Source: Oscillatoriales cyanobacterium RM2_1_1 (lineage in GTDB: Bacteria; Cyanobacteriota; Cyanobacteriia; Cyanobacteriales; Microcoleaceae). From it: a stretch of DNA of 36,320 nt. The position numbers and the translations under genes are program-made. Where the stretch lies: contig JAAURB010000053.1 of the NCBI GenBank assembly GCA_012033335.1, forward strand, positions 1 through 36,320, written 5' to 3'. The notes under the pieces are model-generated. The model ran no database searches and was not told where the DNA came from. It saw only the letters and a program-made list of their open reading frames with translations. This document shows, in pieces, positions 16,050 through 23,618 of the stretch. Within the stretch, counting starts at the first letter, position 1. The number at the start of each line of letters is the position of its first letter.

Positions 16050-16076
16050 CCAGCCAAAATTCTTATTAGTGAGGAT

Positions 16077-16174
16077 CTTATAGCGATTTCTAATCACGTG
16101 AGGTATAGATTTGAGAGGTGGCGGCGCGGTGCACCGCCACCTCTCGTACTCCAGCAGCGTTGGAAACGCTGTAT
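16077..16174. repeat. Dispersed hairpin repeat R2, copy 1
   Basis: A 98-bp unit starting cttatagcgatttctaatca and ending near gttggaaacgctgtat. It is nearly identical to 20572-20669. A 12-bp perfect stem (GAGAGGTGGCGG with CCGCCACCTCTC) flanks a 9-base loop, and a second small hairpin (GCGTT-gga-AACGC) follows. The loop centre here is GGT while the other copy has ACC. It is non-coding and lies 27 bp after the preceding gene's stop, where it could also act in termination or mRNA stability. Confidence 0.85.
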
Positions 16175-16323
16175 TCAGTTAGGAAGGCTGAATAAGATCT
16201 AGGACTGTAACCCAGGAGAGTAAAGATATCCAACGCCAACGCCTCTCGGAGATGATTTTTGGGGTCGAGGAGGATCTTGAAGGAGGTTTAGCTAGAGCGA
16301 TTCTGTGGGGTTGCTGGAAAGTC

Positions 16324-17715
16324 TCAATTCGTCAATAACCCATTTAATCCAACCCCTCGAATCTTCGCCCGGAGATACATCTGTCGGGGTGTCATCCGTT
16401 GATAGTCCTGAGATTCACTGCGCGCCCCGCGAAACCCCGCAAGTACCTGACGAACCTGGGGCTGATACCAGTTGCGAAAACTATTGCGCATAGCCCAGGA
16501 ACGAGTTGCCCAACTTCCCCCTTTGAGCACCCGATGCTCAGGGTCAAAATAGGTTTGGGAGTAGCCCGGATAGGGATAAGCCTGAAACCCTGGATATCCC
16601 TGGAAGCGGCTTTGAGTCCATTCCCAAACATTACCCAGGAGATCCTGTACCCCGTAGGCGCTAGCCCCTTGAGGACGAGCATCAACGGGGGTTGTCCGGG
16701 TCTGGTAATCCCTCACCCGGAACGTTTCAGGGATTGCACAGTTACAGTAGGAGCGGCTAGGCTGAGTTTCTCCCCAGGAGTAGGTTCTTTGGGTCTGGGT
16801 GTTTGATACCCAACTGGCGGCTTTTTCCCATTCTGCTTCCGTTGGTAGGCGTTTGCCCATGAAGTTACAGTAGGCTTCCGCCTCGTACCAGCTCACCCCA
16901 CAAACGGGATAATTGGCAAACTGCTCATCCCCTAACCAATAGCAAGGTTTGAGGATGGGATGGGGATTAGAGGCTTGTTGAAGCCACTGCCATCCGGCGG
17001 CTGACCACCATTGAGAATTTTGGTAGCCCCCTGCCTCCATGAATTGCCGATATTGGCCGCAGGTTACTGGATAGCGGTCAATCCAGTAGGTATCCAACTC
17101 CACCCGATGGCGGGGTTGTTCATTGTCCAGGGCAGTGATCAGATCACTGCCCTGGAAAAAGGCTCCGGCTGAAATTTGTACCATATCGTCCGATAAATTG
17201 GTAGCTGAAAAGACTGGGGTGAAAATGGGTGAAGTTTTCCTTTGATGTTGCTGTTGTAGGTGCAAGCCAAGGGCAATGGTTTCAGTGTGTTGACATTCAT
17301 GCTGGAGCACAAATCGCCATAATCGTTCCTGCTGATCGATAGGTGCTCGCTCCAGATAACGCCAGACCTGCTCCCTGACGGTCTCCAGGTATGTCCGTAC
17401 TGCTGCAATGGAGGGCAACTTGCCGCGCTCTGCCTTGGGCGAGCCATCCACTCGAAACAGTTCCTTGTACTCCGGAAACAAGGGTGGCAAACCAGCGGTG
17501 TACTCCAATAACCAATAGGCTTCGGTCAGGGCAATGTGTCCTAGATGCCAGCCAATGGGGCTGAAGTCAGGATGAAACTGGGTACAAAACGTTACCTCAT
17601 CCATGCCGTCAAACAGGTTCAGGGTTCCTAGACGGCACTGATATAGGGCTTGATAAAGCTGTTCCCTAGGGGAGTTTATGGAAGTGGATGTCACGGTCTT
17701 CTCCAACATGGACAA
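16324..17715 (-). CDS. egtB: Ergothioneine biosynthesis EgtB-type sulfoxide synthase
   Basis: A 463-residue two-domain enzyme. The N-terminal DinB-like domain holds the three-His iron site: His57 in GWHLGH and His139/His143 in HECQH. The C-terminal formylglycine-generating-enzyme-type (SUMF1) domain runs from about 170 to 455 (FFQGSDL, WIDRYPVTCGQYRQFMEAGG, CGVSWYEAEAYCNFMGKRLP, LLGNVWEWTQSRF, LKGGSWATRSW, FRGAR). EgtB joins a thiol donor to trimethylhistidine using O2, in the cytosol. Donor preference cannot be read here; the egtC neighbour fits gamma-glutamylcysteine chemistry. It overlaps the 3' end of egtC by 50 bp, and a GTG at 17694 is an alternative start still in overlap. No egtD methyltransferase is in the window. 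Confidence 0.88.
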   Translation of the reverse strand: MSMLEKTVTSTSINSPREQLYQALYQCRLGTLNLFDGMDEVTFCTQFHPDFSPIGWHLGHIALTEAYWLLEYTAGLPPLFPEYKELFRVDGSPKAERGKLPSIAAVRTYLETVREQVWRYLERAPIDQQERLWRFVLQHECQHTETIALGLHLQQQHQRKTSPIFTPVFSATNLSDDMVQISAGAFFQGSDLITALDNEQPRHRVELDTYWIDRYPVTCGQYRQFMEAGGYQNSQWWSAAGWQWLQQASNPHPILKPCYWLGDEQFANYPVCGVSWYEAEAYCNFMGKRLPTEAEWEKAASWVSNTQTQRTYSWGETQPSRSYCNCAIPETFRVRDYQTRTTPVDARPQGASAYGVQDLLGNVWEWTQSRFQGYPGFQAYPYPGYSQTYFDPEHRVLKGGSWATRSWAMRNSFRNWYQPQVRQVLAGFRGARSESQDYQRMTPRQMYLRAKIRGVGLNGLLTN

Positions 17716-18451
17716 TCGTCTGTTCAGGGCAAGGGTGCCACTCTCCAGGAAATAAGGGTTCTGAGGCGAAGATTACCGCATCTGGAAACTGAGGATCGTT
17801 TTTTAACCAATAAAGAGTGGGAGCTGTTCCAGAGAGGGCGAATCGACTGGCAACCATTTGCTGACCATCACTTATTAGTACCGTAGCCAGAACTTTAACC
17901 TGCTGTGCCAGCTCCGTTAGGGTTTTCAGGGTGGCCTCCAATACGTGCTCCAGGCTGGCAGAATTCCTGGAGGCTAGCTCCTGCAAAAACAGGCCAAAAA
18001 TATGCTCAGAATCAGTCGTTCCTTCAATTTTCTCATAGATCGGATTGCTCAGGCGATCGCGCATGGGACGATGCAGGGTTTGGCGGAACTGATCAATGTA
18101 GCCATTGTGGGTAAATAGCAGGTTCTCAGACTGAAAAGGTTGACAATTAACTAGGTTGACCGCTTGCCCAGGGGTGGCGCTGCGGACATAGGCTAGCATC
18201 CCGTTGGACTCAACGTAACGACTCAAGGGCGGTAAATTCTGGTCATTCCAGATTGGCGAGATGCTTCTATAGATAAAAGGTTGACTATGACGGGTGGGGT
18301 GATACCAACCCACTCCATAACCATCGGCGTTAAGTAAAGCTTCCTGCATTTCCAGGGGTTGGTAACTCTGAACAATCAGAGAATGCTTGGGTTTGTAGAG
18401 AATCTCTTCAAGCTGAATAGTAGGGCCAAGATAACCCAGCAAACGACACAT
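17666..18451 (-). CDS. egtC: Class II glutamine amidotransferase-like hydrolase EgtC
   Basis: A 261-residue protein beginning MCRLLGYLGP, so Cys2 becomes the N-terminal nucleophile once Met is removed. Other signatures of the Ntn/GATase II fold are NADGYGVGWYHP (41-52), NCQPFQ, LLFTHNGYIDQFRQ (the NG oxyanion pair), and GTTDSEHIFGLF. EgtC removes glutamate from gamma-glutamyl-hercynylcysteine sulfoxide in ergothioneine synthesis. The overlap with egtB immediately downstream supports that assignment over a generic amidotransferase such as YafJ. The SpoIIE-type gene lies 37 bp upstream on the same strand and may share the transcript. Confidence 0.87.
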   Translation of the reverse strand: MCRLLGYLGPTIQLEEILYKPKHSLIVQSYQPLEMQEALLNADGYGVGWYHPTRHSQPFIYRSISPIWNDQNLPPLSRYVESNGMLAYVRSATPGQAVNLVNCQPFQSENLLFTHNGYIDQFRQTLHRPMRDRLSNPIYEKIEGTTDSEHIFGLFLQELASRNSASLEHVLEATLKTLTELAQQVKVLATVLISDGQQMVASRFALSGTAPTLYWLKNDPQFPDAVIFASEPLFPGEWHPCPEQTIVHVGEDRDIHFHKLP

Positions 18452-18488
18452 AGGCTAGTAATTTTACCAGGAATGAATTTAGAATTGA

Positions 18489-19628
18489 TCAATCTTGAAA
18501 TTGGACTTTTAATAGGGAGAAATCATCGTCAAATGGGTTGTTAGAATTAATCCCTTTGATAATATTAAGAATAGTATCCAGGCTGCCTTCAGCCGTATGA
18601 TAGTGATCTGCCAACAGTTTTACAAACGCATCCAGCCCTAAAATTCCCCCATTGGGTTGGTGGATCTCATAGACTCCATCACTAAAAACATACAGGTTGC
18701 TGAGTTGTTGAACATCACATTCTGCATCAGAGTAGTTGGCTTCTAGAAACATGCCTACGGGCATTCCAGGGGTTTTCAATTGCTGGATTTTGAGGTTATC
18801 TTCCGATGTTTCAGAGAGCAGAATCGCCGGAGGATGCCCGGCACTGGCATAAACCAATCGTCGGGTTGTGCGATGGTATACCCCATACCAAATCGTAAAA
18901 TATTTATCGTTCTGGTAGGTCATCTGGAACGTGGTATTCAGGGCTTTTAATACCTGACTGGGCTGGTGATAGTCAACATTGGCTAAGGTCTGCGATCGCA
19001 ATAGGTTCAGGACTGAGATTGAAGGCAGGGCAGCTTTCAAGCCATGACCTGAGGTATCCATCAGATATACCGCCAGGTAATCTGGATCCAGCCAGCAATA
19101 ATCAAAGCAATCTCCCCCCAATTGACGAGAGGGTACAAATCGAGCATCAATTTGCACCGGCTGAGTCAAGGGTTCAGGCAACAAAGATCGAACATAGTCA
19201 GCCGCTTCCGCCAATTCAGCTTCCAGGAGTTGCTTTTGGGTTTGTAAGTCCTGACTGAGTTGGTACAGGCGCAATCCCGCCCGAACTCGGGCATAGAGTT
19301 CATTCATTTCCAAGGGCTTGGAGATAAAATCATCAGCGCCGGCATCTAGGCCCTTGACCCGATCAGCGACGGAACCCAGGGAAGTCAGCAGAAAAAACTG
19401 AGTCGTAGACAATTCAGGATTGGCTTTGATATGGCGACAGACCTCAATCCCGGTCAGGCGAGGCATGATCCAATCACAAATAATCAGTGCTGGATGTAGC
19501 TCTTCAGCTTGGCGAATCCCCTCCTCACCATTACTGGCAACTGAAACCTCGTAACCCTGTTTCTTGAGTGTTCTTCTCAACAGCTCACGAATGACAGTGT
19601 CATCATCAATCACTAGAATTTTAAACAT
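18489..19628 (-). CDS. Response regulator with SpoIIE-type (PP2C) serine phosphatase domain
   Basis: A 379-residue RsbU-like regulator. The receiver domain (1-120) has acidic DDD at 8-10, phosphoacceptor Asp52 (ICDWIMP), and Lys in FISKPLE near 104. A coiled coil follows at about 122-148 (QLSQDLQTQKQLLEAELAEA). The PP2C domain has the metal-binding motifs GGDCFDY, YLMDTSGHG, FSDGVYE and the terminal DDDFSLL. Such proteins dephosphorylate a STAS-domain anti-anti-sigma factor when the receiver is phosphorylated. The gene is divergent from an RsbW-like ATPase gene 246 bp away, suggesting one partner-switching module. No STAS protein or sigma factor is in the window. Confidence 0.9.
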   Translation of the reverse strand: MFKILVIDDDTVIRELLRRTLKKQGYEVSVASNGEEGIRQAEELHPALIICDWIMPRLTGIEVCRHIKANPELSTTQFFLLTSLGSVADRVKGLDAGADDFISKPLEMNELYARVRAGLRLYQLSQDLQTQKQLLEAELAEAADYVRSLLPEPLTQPVQIDARFVPSRQLGGDCFDYCWLDPDYLAVYLMDTSGHGLKAALPSISVLNLLRSQTLANVDYHQPSQVLKALNTTFQMTYQNDKYFTIWYGVYHRTTRRLVYASAGHPPAILLSETSEDNLKIQQLKTPGMPVGMFLEANYSDAECDVQQLSNLYVFSDGVYEIHQPNGGILGLDAFVKLLADHYHTAEGSLDTILNIIKGINSNNPFDDDFSLLKVQFQD

Positions 19629-19713
19629 GGACAGTCCGGTGATGTATCTCAGGGGGGTTCGACAGGGATTTGACGGGGGCTTGACAGAGGTTCAACGAAA
19701 TCTTCTACTTAAG

Positions 19714-19736
19714 CTAGAGTATTCAAACTAGAGTAT
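19714..19736. promoter_or_regulatory. Direct repeat between the divergent SpoIIE and RsbW-like genes
   Basis: CTAGAGTAT occurs at 19714-19722 and 19728-19736, 14 bp apart centre to centre, in the 246-bp AT-rich divergent region. It is a possible operator; no binding protein can be named. Confidence 0.3.
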
Positions 19737-19874
19737 AGTCTAACGAAGATTATCCCCTAAACTCAATGGATTAATTTAGAGCTTAACTAACAGTAATTAA
19801 TTCACAGTAATGTTGGGTTTGCGTTTATACTAATTTCAGATTTAGATCTATAGTTTTTAGTTTTTAGATGCGGT

Positions 19875-20345
19875 GTGATTGAATTTGAAGGCGCGGAGCC
19901 GCCAACTCTTCCCTACAAATCTAAATTTCAAGCTCCCACAAGTCTAGATTCATTAGCTGAGATTTTGTCGTGGTTTGATCGACTCCAACCTGATTTCGTA
20001 CCTCGCTCCGTTTGGTTGCGCTGTCAGCTAGCACTCGCTGAGGGATTTACAAATGCTGTGCGTTATGCCCATCAGGATTCTCCCCAGAAGCAAATTGATA
20101 TTGAAGTAAACTTTCTGACTCAGCAAATTGAAATTCGAGTCTGGGATTATGGGCCACCCTTTGACCTGGAAAAGAAATTGCAAAGCTTGCCTACTTTTCC
20201 AGACCGGAGTGCAGGAGGAGGTAGGGGGCTAAAGCTGTTGCAAGATATTGCCGATGAACTGAGCTACCAAAGAACAGCAGATCAGCGAAATTGTTTGTTG
20301 ATCGTCAAATACTACGAGGCTGTTTTTCCCAAGAAACCAACTTAG
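19875..20345 (+). CDS. RsbW-like anti-sigma regulatory ATPase (HATPase_c)
   Basis: A 156-residue single-domain GHKL ATPase. The N box is AEGFTNAVRYAHQD (about 55-68), the G1 box DYGPPFD (about 92-98), and the G2 region GGGRGLKLLQDIADEL (about 115-130). This short layout matches anti-sigma factor/serine kinases of the RsbW/SpoIIAB/BtrW type rather than sensor histidine kinases. GTG at 19875 is the start, because the nearby ATG at 19868 runs into a stop after four codons. In the family it phosphorylates a STAS antagonist and holds a sigma factor or other target. The divergent RsbU-like gene is its likely functional opposite. Confidence 0.85.
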   Translation: MIEFEGAEPPTLPYKSKFQAPTSLDSLAEILSWFDRLQPDFVPRSVWLRCQLALAEGFTNAVRYAHQDSPQKQIDIEVNFLTQQIEIRVWDYGPPFDLEKKLQSLPTFPDRSAGGGRGLKLLQDIADELSYQRTADQRNCLLIVKYYEAVFPKKPT

Positions 20346-20476
20346 GATCATAAAATCTAAGTTTATAGAGTCACTGGCAGGTTCTGGCGAGGTTAGTTCT
20401 CGGCCTGACCCTGAATCCAGGATAATAGTGTCGGGTTTCTTGCCGTTGAGCTAAATCTTGAGATTTTTAGTTTATG
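20346..20476. other. Short gene-free stretch before repeat R1
   Basis: Between the ATPase stop and the R1/R2 repeat block I see only AT-rich sequence with no gene and no clear terminator. Confidence 0.4.
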
Positions 20477-20575
20477 AGTAGGTAGTTGTAATATTTGTTA
20501 AATGAAAGGGGGTCTGGGGCACTGCCCCCTTTATTCCCCCCATCAATCTTCTAATTAATTGCGTCACGCTACTTA
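20477..20575. repeat. MITE-like dispersed repeat R1, copy 2
   Basis: About 99 bp matching 6587-6688: AGTAGGTAGTTGTAAT at one end, CAATCTTCTAATTAATTG and GCTACTTA at the other, with the gggggtctggggcactgccc core. Outer ends match further as TATGAGTAG versus TATAAGTAG (reverse complement of the right end), flanked by TA. Its right end directly abuts copy 2 of R2. Confidence 0.8.
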
Positions 20576-20669
20576 TAGCGATTTCTAATCACGTGAGGTA
20601 CAGATTTGAGAGGTGGCGGCGCACCGCACCGCCACCTCTCGTACTCCAGCAGCGTTGGAAACGCGGTAT
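20572..20669. repeat. Dispersed hairpin repeat R2, copy 2
   Basis: 98 bp nearly identical to 16077-16174. The same 12-bp stem is present, but the loop centre is ACC instead of GGT. It joins R1 copy 2 at ctacttatagcg. Just beyond it, TATACCAACT is repeated at 20667-20676 and 20682-20691, and a gene-free GC-rich patch runs to 20829. Confidence 0.85.
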
Positions 20670-20829
20670 ACCAACTTTTGTTATACCAACTCTTAAGATT
20701 GGCATGACACAATGCCCAGAGCGCAGCGCGTTGCGTTCCAGGTTTCTATCTGTAGCAACATTATTACTTAGTTTGTAGGATTGCAGAGATTAAGTCAGGA
20801 TGAAGTAAGTAAGGAAGGAACGTTGCCTG

Positions 20830-21204
20830 ATGAGTACTGATGACCTTCAGATTATGACGGATCGGCGCTATAGCAAAATTGGTTTGCTGCTGACTCAGTT
20901 GATTGAAACAGAATGGCGTCGGCTGCTTCGAGAGCTAGATGCCTTAGCTCCTCACCCTGGGGATCGAGAACGGGCCGCCCGGTTAGTTGGACAGTATCAG
21001 GTATTGGATAAACTGATGGCGGCGCTTTCGGAGGGTAGTTTGGGATCGGATTACAAGATTGAAGCGCAATGGCGAAATAAATTGCTAGAGCGGATCCTGG
21101 AGAGCTTTGATCTAGACATTTGTATTCCTCAGCCGCCGCCTCAGTACCGTAGTCTGGCCCAGCAAGTGGCAGAAGCCTGTGGGCTAGAAGTCCTTGAGCA
21201 GTAA
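20830..21204 (+). CDS. Conserved hypothetical helical protein, upstream of hom
   Basis: A 124-residue, probably all-helical soluble protein (KIGLLLTQLIETEWRRLLRE, ERAARLVGQYQVLDKLMAAL, then NKLLERILESFDLDI). No motif identifies a function. ATG 20830 follows a TGCCTGATG context. It precedes hom by 43 bp on the same strand and may be co-transcribed with it. As I recall, similar short proteins exist in other cyanobacteria without a known role. Confidence 0.6.
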   Translation: MSTDDLQIMTDRRYSKIGLLLTQLIETEWRRLLRELDALAPHPGDRERAARLVGQYQVLDKLMAALSEGSLGSDYKIEAQWRNKLLERILESFDLDICIPQPPPQYRSLAQQVAEACGLEVLEQ

Positions 21205-21247
21205 TGTCACAATGGGGTAATTAACCTTTAGCAAAGAAATTGGCATT

Positions 21248-22564
21248 GTGGTTTTCAAGATTGGTCTACTGGGACTGGGAACGGTCGGGACAGGAACCGT
21301 AGAAATTTTGCTAGATCCTCAAGGTCGCCAACCCCTCCTGCAAGAACTGATGCTCCATCGGGTTGGGGTGCGTTCCCTGGACAAGGATCGTCGGGTCGAG
21401 TTGCCAGCAGATTTATTGACAACTGATCTCAACAGTATTGTCACCGATCCGGAGATTGATCTGGTGGTCGAACTGATGGGTGGCTTAGAACCGGCTCGAT
21501 CCCTGATTCTGCAAGCCATTCGAGCAGGTAAGCATGTGGTTACAGCCAACAAAGCGGTAATTTCCCGATACAGTGAGGAGATTTTTACCGCTGCGACAGA
21601 GCAGGGGGTTTACGTCATGGTGGAGGCAGCCGTAGCGGGCGGAATTCCGGTGATTCAACCGTTGAAGCAATGCCTGGGGGCCAATCGAATTCACCGGGTA
21701 ATGGGCATCGTTAATGGCACTACTAATTACATTCTGACCCGAATGCAACGGGAGGGGGCCGATTTTGCTGAGGTATTGGCGGATGCTCAAGCCCTGGGTT
21801 ATGCAGAGGCCGATCCTACTGCCGATGTGGATGGTCTGGACGCGGCAGATAAAATTGCGATCTTAGCGGCCCTGGCCTTCAACGGGCGGATCAAGCTGGA
21901 GGAAGTTTACTGTGAAGGGATTCGAAAAATCACGGCCACTGATATTACCTATGCGGATCAATTGGGGTTTGTGATCAAGTTACTGGCGATCGCCGAACGG
22001 GATCCCCAGGCTACGGCTGACAATGATTGGCTTTGCGTGCGGGTACATCCGACGTTAGTGGCGAAAACCCATCCCCTGGCTACTATCAATCAAGTTTACA
22101 ATGCCATCTTGATCGAGGGGGAACCGATTGGTCAGGTGATGTTTTTTGGGCCAGGGGCCGGAGCCGGCCCTACAGCCAGCGCTGTGGTATCCGACATGCT
22201 CAATATTGTTGGGATGCTTCAAGCCCAGGGAACGGGCGAGGCACAAGCTCCGGTCATGCATCCCCTGATGAGCTGCACCCATCAGCACTATTGTCAGCTC
22301 TCTCCCCTGAAAGAGCTTATGACCCGATTCTATGCCCGGTTGATTACCCAGGATGCCCCTGGGGTAATTGGTAAGTTGGGAACCTGCTTTGGCGACCATC
22401 AGGTCAGTCTTGAATCCATTGTTCAGATTGATTCCCATGGAGAATTGGCGGAGATTGTAGTCGTTACCCATCAGGTTCGGGAAGGTAACTTTCATCAAGC
22501 TCTAGAGGAAATGCAGCATCTAGAAGTAGTTGAACAGATTCCTGGCGTTTTGCGAGTTTTATGA
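21248..22564 (+). CDS. hom: Homoserine dehydrogenase
   Basis: A 438-residue enzyme reducing aspartate semialdehyde to homoserine for threonine and methionine synthesis. It starts at GTG 21248, placing KIGLLGLGTVGTGTVEIL (the NAD(P) Rossmann GxGxxGxG) at the N-terminus as in homologues. Other signatures are LVVELMGGLEPA, VVTANKAVIS, VEAAVAGGIPVIQPL, RVMGIVNGTTNYILTRM and YAEADPTADVDGLDAADKIA. The C-terminal ACT domain (about 360-438, RLITQDAPGVIGKLG) suggests feedback inhibition by threonine. It is the monofunctional form without an aspartokinase domain. Convergent with the next gene, with stop codons 2 bp apart. Confidence 0.95.
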   Translation: MVFKIGLLGLGTVGTGTVEILLDPQGRQPLLQELMLHRVGVRSLDKDRRVELPADLLTTDLNSIVTDPEIDLVVELMGGLEPARSLILQAIRAGKHVVTANKAVISRYSEEIFTAATEQGVYVMVEAAVAGGIPVIQPLKQCLGANRIHRVMGIVNGTTNYILTRMQREGADFAEVLADAQALGYAEADPTADVDGLDAADKIAILAALAFNGRIKLEEVYCEGIRKITATDITYADQLGFVIKLLAIAERDPQATADNDWLCVRVHPTLVAKTHPLATINQVYNAILIEGEPIGQVMFFGPGAGAGPTASAVVSDMLNIVGMLQAQGTGEAQAPVMHPLMSCTHQHYCQLSPLKELMTRFYARLITQDAPGVIGKLGTCFGDHQVSLESIVQIDSHGELAEIVVVTHQVREGNFHQALEEMQHLEVVEQIPGVLRVL

Positions 22565-22565
22565 C

Positions 22566-23540
22566 CTAAGTCATCGCCTGATGCAATGCCCGATCAGCAT
22601 CATCCATGAGAGTGCTGGCGTTAGAGTCCGGCGTTGGCACCATACTGCTTACCCCCAGGCTTACGGTAATGGGTTGAGCCTCTTGGGAATGGGGGAAATG
22701 AAGGGTCAGGTGTTGAATTTCCTGGCGAATCTGTTCCGCCAATTGCAGCAGGGCCAGATCGGCGGTTCTTCCCGGGAACAATGCTGCGAATCGAGTATCA
22801 CTATACCGGGCCGCTAGGTCTAGAGGTGGTTTGGCTAGCCGATTGATCACCCAACCCATGCTGCGAAGACATTCATCCGCCGCCTGACTACCCTGTGTAG
22901 CTTCGTAGTGCTCAAATCCATTAATTTCACAAAGGATAATCGCTAGAGGTTCCTGGGTGGCAATTGCTTGCTGCCAGCACAAATCCAGATATTCATCAAA
23001 TCGTCGCCGATTGGCAATATGGGTGACGCTATCGAGGTTCGCCAGCCGTTGCAGGGCTTGATTGGCTTTTTGGAGGGCGAGTTCTGCTGTGGCTCTGGCC
23101 TTGACTTCTTCTTGCAAGCGTTGGTTCTGGTCGATTAGTTGTTGCTGTTGCGATCGCAGGGTCAGGTGAGTTTTGACCCGAGCCAGCACTTCTAGTACTT
23201 GCAGGGGCTTGGAAATGTAATCGACTCCCCCTACCTCGAAGGCCGTTACCTTATCCTTCTCTTCGTCTAGGGCACTCAAAAAGATAATCGGAATAGCTTT
23301 CGTCGTATCCTGGGCCTTGAGATTTTGACAGACCTGATAGCCACTCATGTCCGGCATCCGAATATCGAGCAAAATCAGATCAGGGGGCTCTACCTGGGCC
23401 GAACGCAGGGCCATCTGACCGTTGACTGCCTTGCGAACTTCATAGCCCTGCTCCAGCAACATGGTCGATAAAAACCGCAAATTATTCGGGGTATCATCCA
23501 CAATCAGAATACTGGCCTTGGGTACTGGGGTGTCGGTCAT
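22566..23540 (-). CDS. Response regulator with degenerate GGDEF domain
   Basis: A 324-residue protein. The receiver domain (1-125) has DD at 15-16, phosphoacceptor Asp59 (LLDIRMPDMSG) and Lys in YISKPLQ. A coiled coil (about 130-165) leads to a GGDEF fold that opens LDSVTHIANRRRFDEYLDLC, close to the DxLTxLxNRRxF entry motif. The active-site loop reads RYSDTRFAALFPG where RYGGDEFAVLLPG is expected. Gly-Gly and the catalytic Glu are lost and no RxxD inhibitory site is evident, so diguanylate cyclase activity is unlikely. It may act as a c-di-GMP/GTP sensor or protein adaptor. It lies downstream of dnaN on the same strand. Confidence 0.87.
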   Translation of the reverse strand: MTDTPVPKASILIVDDTPNNLRFLSTMLLEQGYEVRKAVNGQMALRSAQVEPPDLILLDIRMPDMSGYQVCQNLKAQDTTKAIPIIFLSALDEEKDKVTAFEVGGVDYISKPLQVLEVLARVKTHLTLRSQQQQLIDQNQRLQEEVKARATAELALQKANQALQRLANLDSVTHIANRRRFDEYLDLCWQQAIATQEPLAIILCEINGFEHYEATQGSQAADECLRSMGWVINRLAKPPLDLAARYSDTRFAALFPGRTADLALLQLAEQIRQEIQHLTLHFPHSQEAQPITVSLGVSSMVPTPDSNASTLMDDADRALHQAMT

Positions 23541-23618
23541 TTTAGTTCAGAGGTAAATAGCAGCTTGATAGAGTTTTCTCCATTGGTAGCCTATTGCAAC
23601 GCCAATCCGCGATTGGGC

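Noticed and set aside
21319-21790. Minus-strand frames inside hom
   Set aside because: Antisense shadows of a well-conserved coding sequence.
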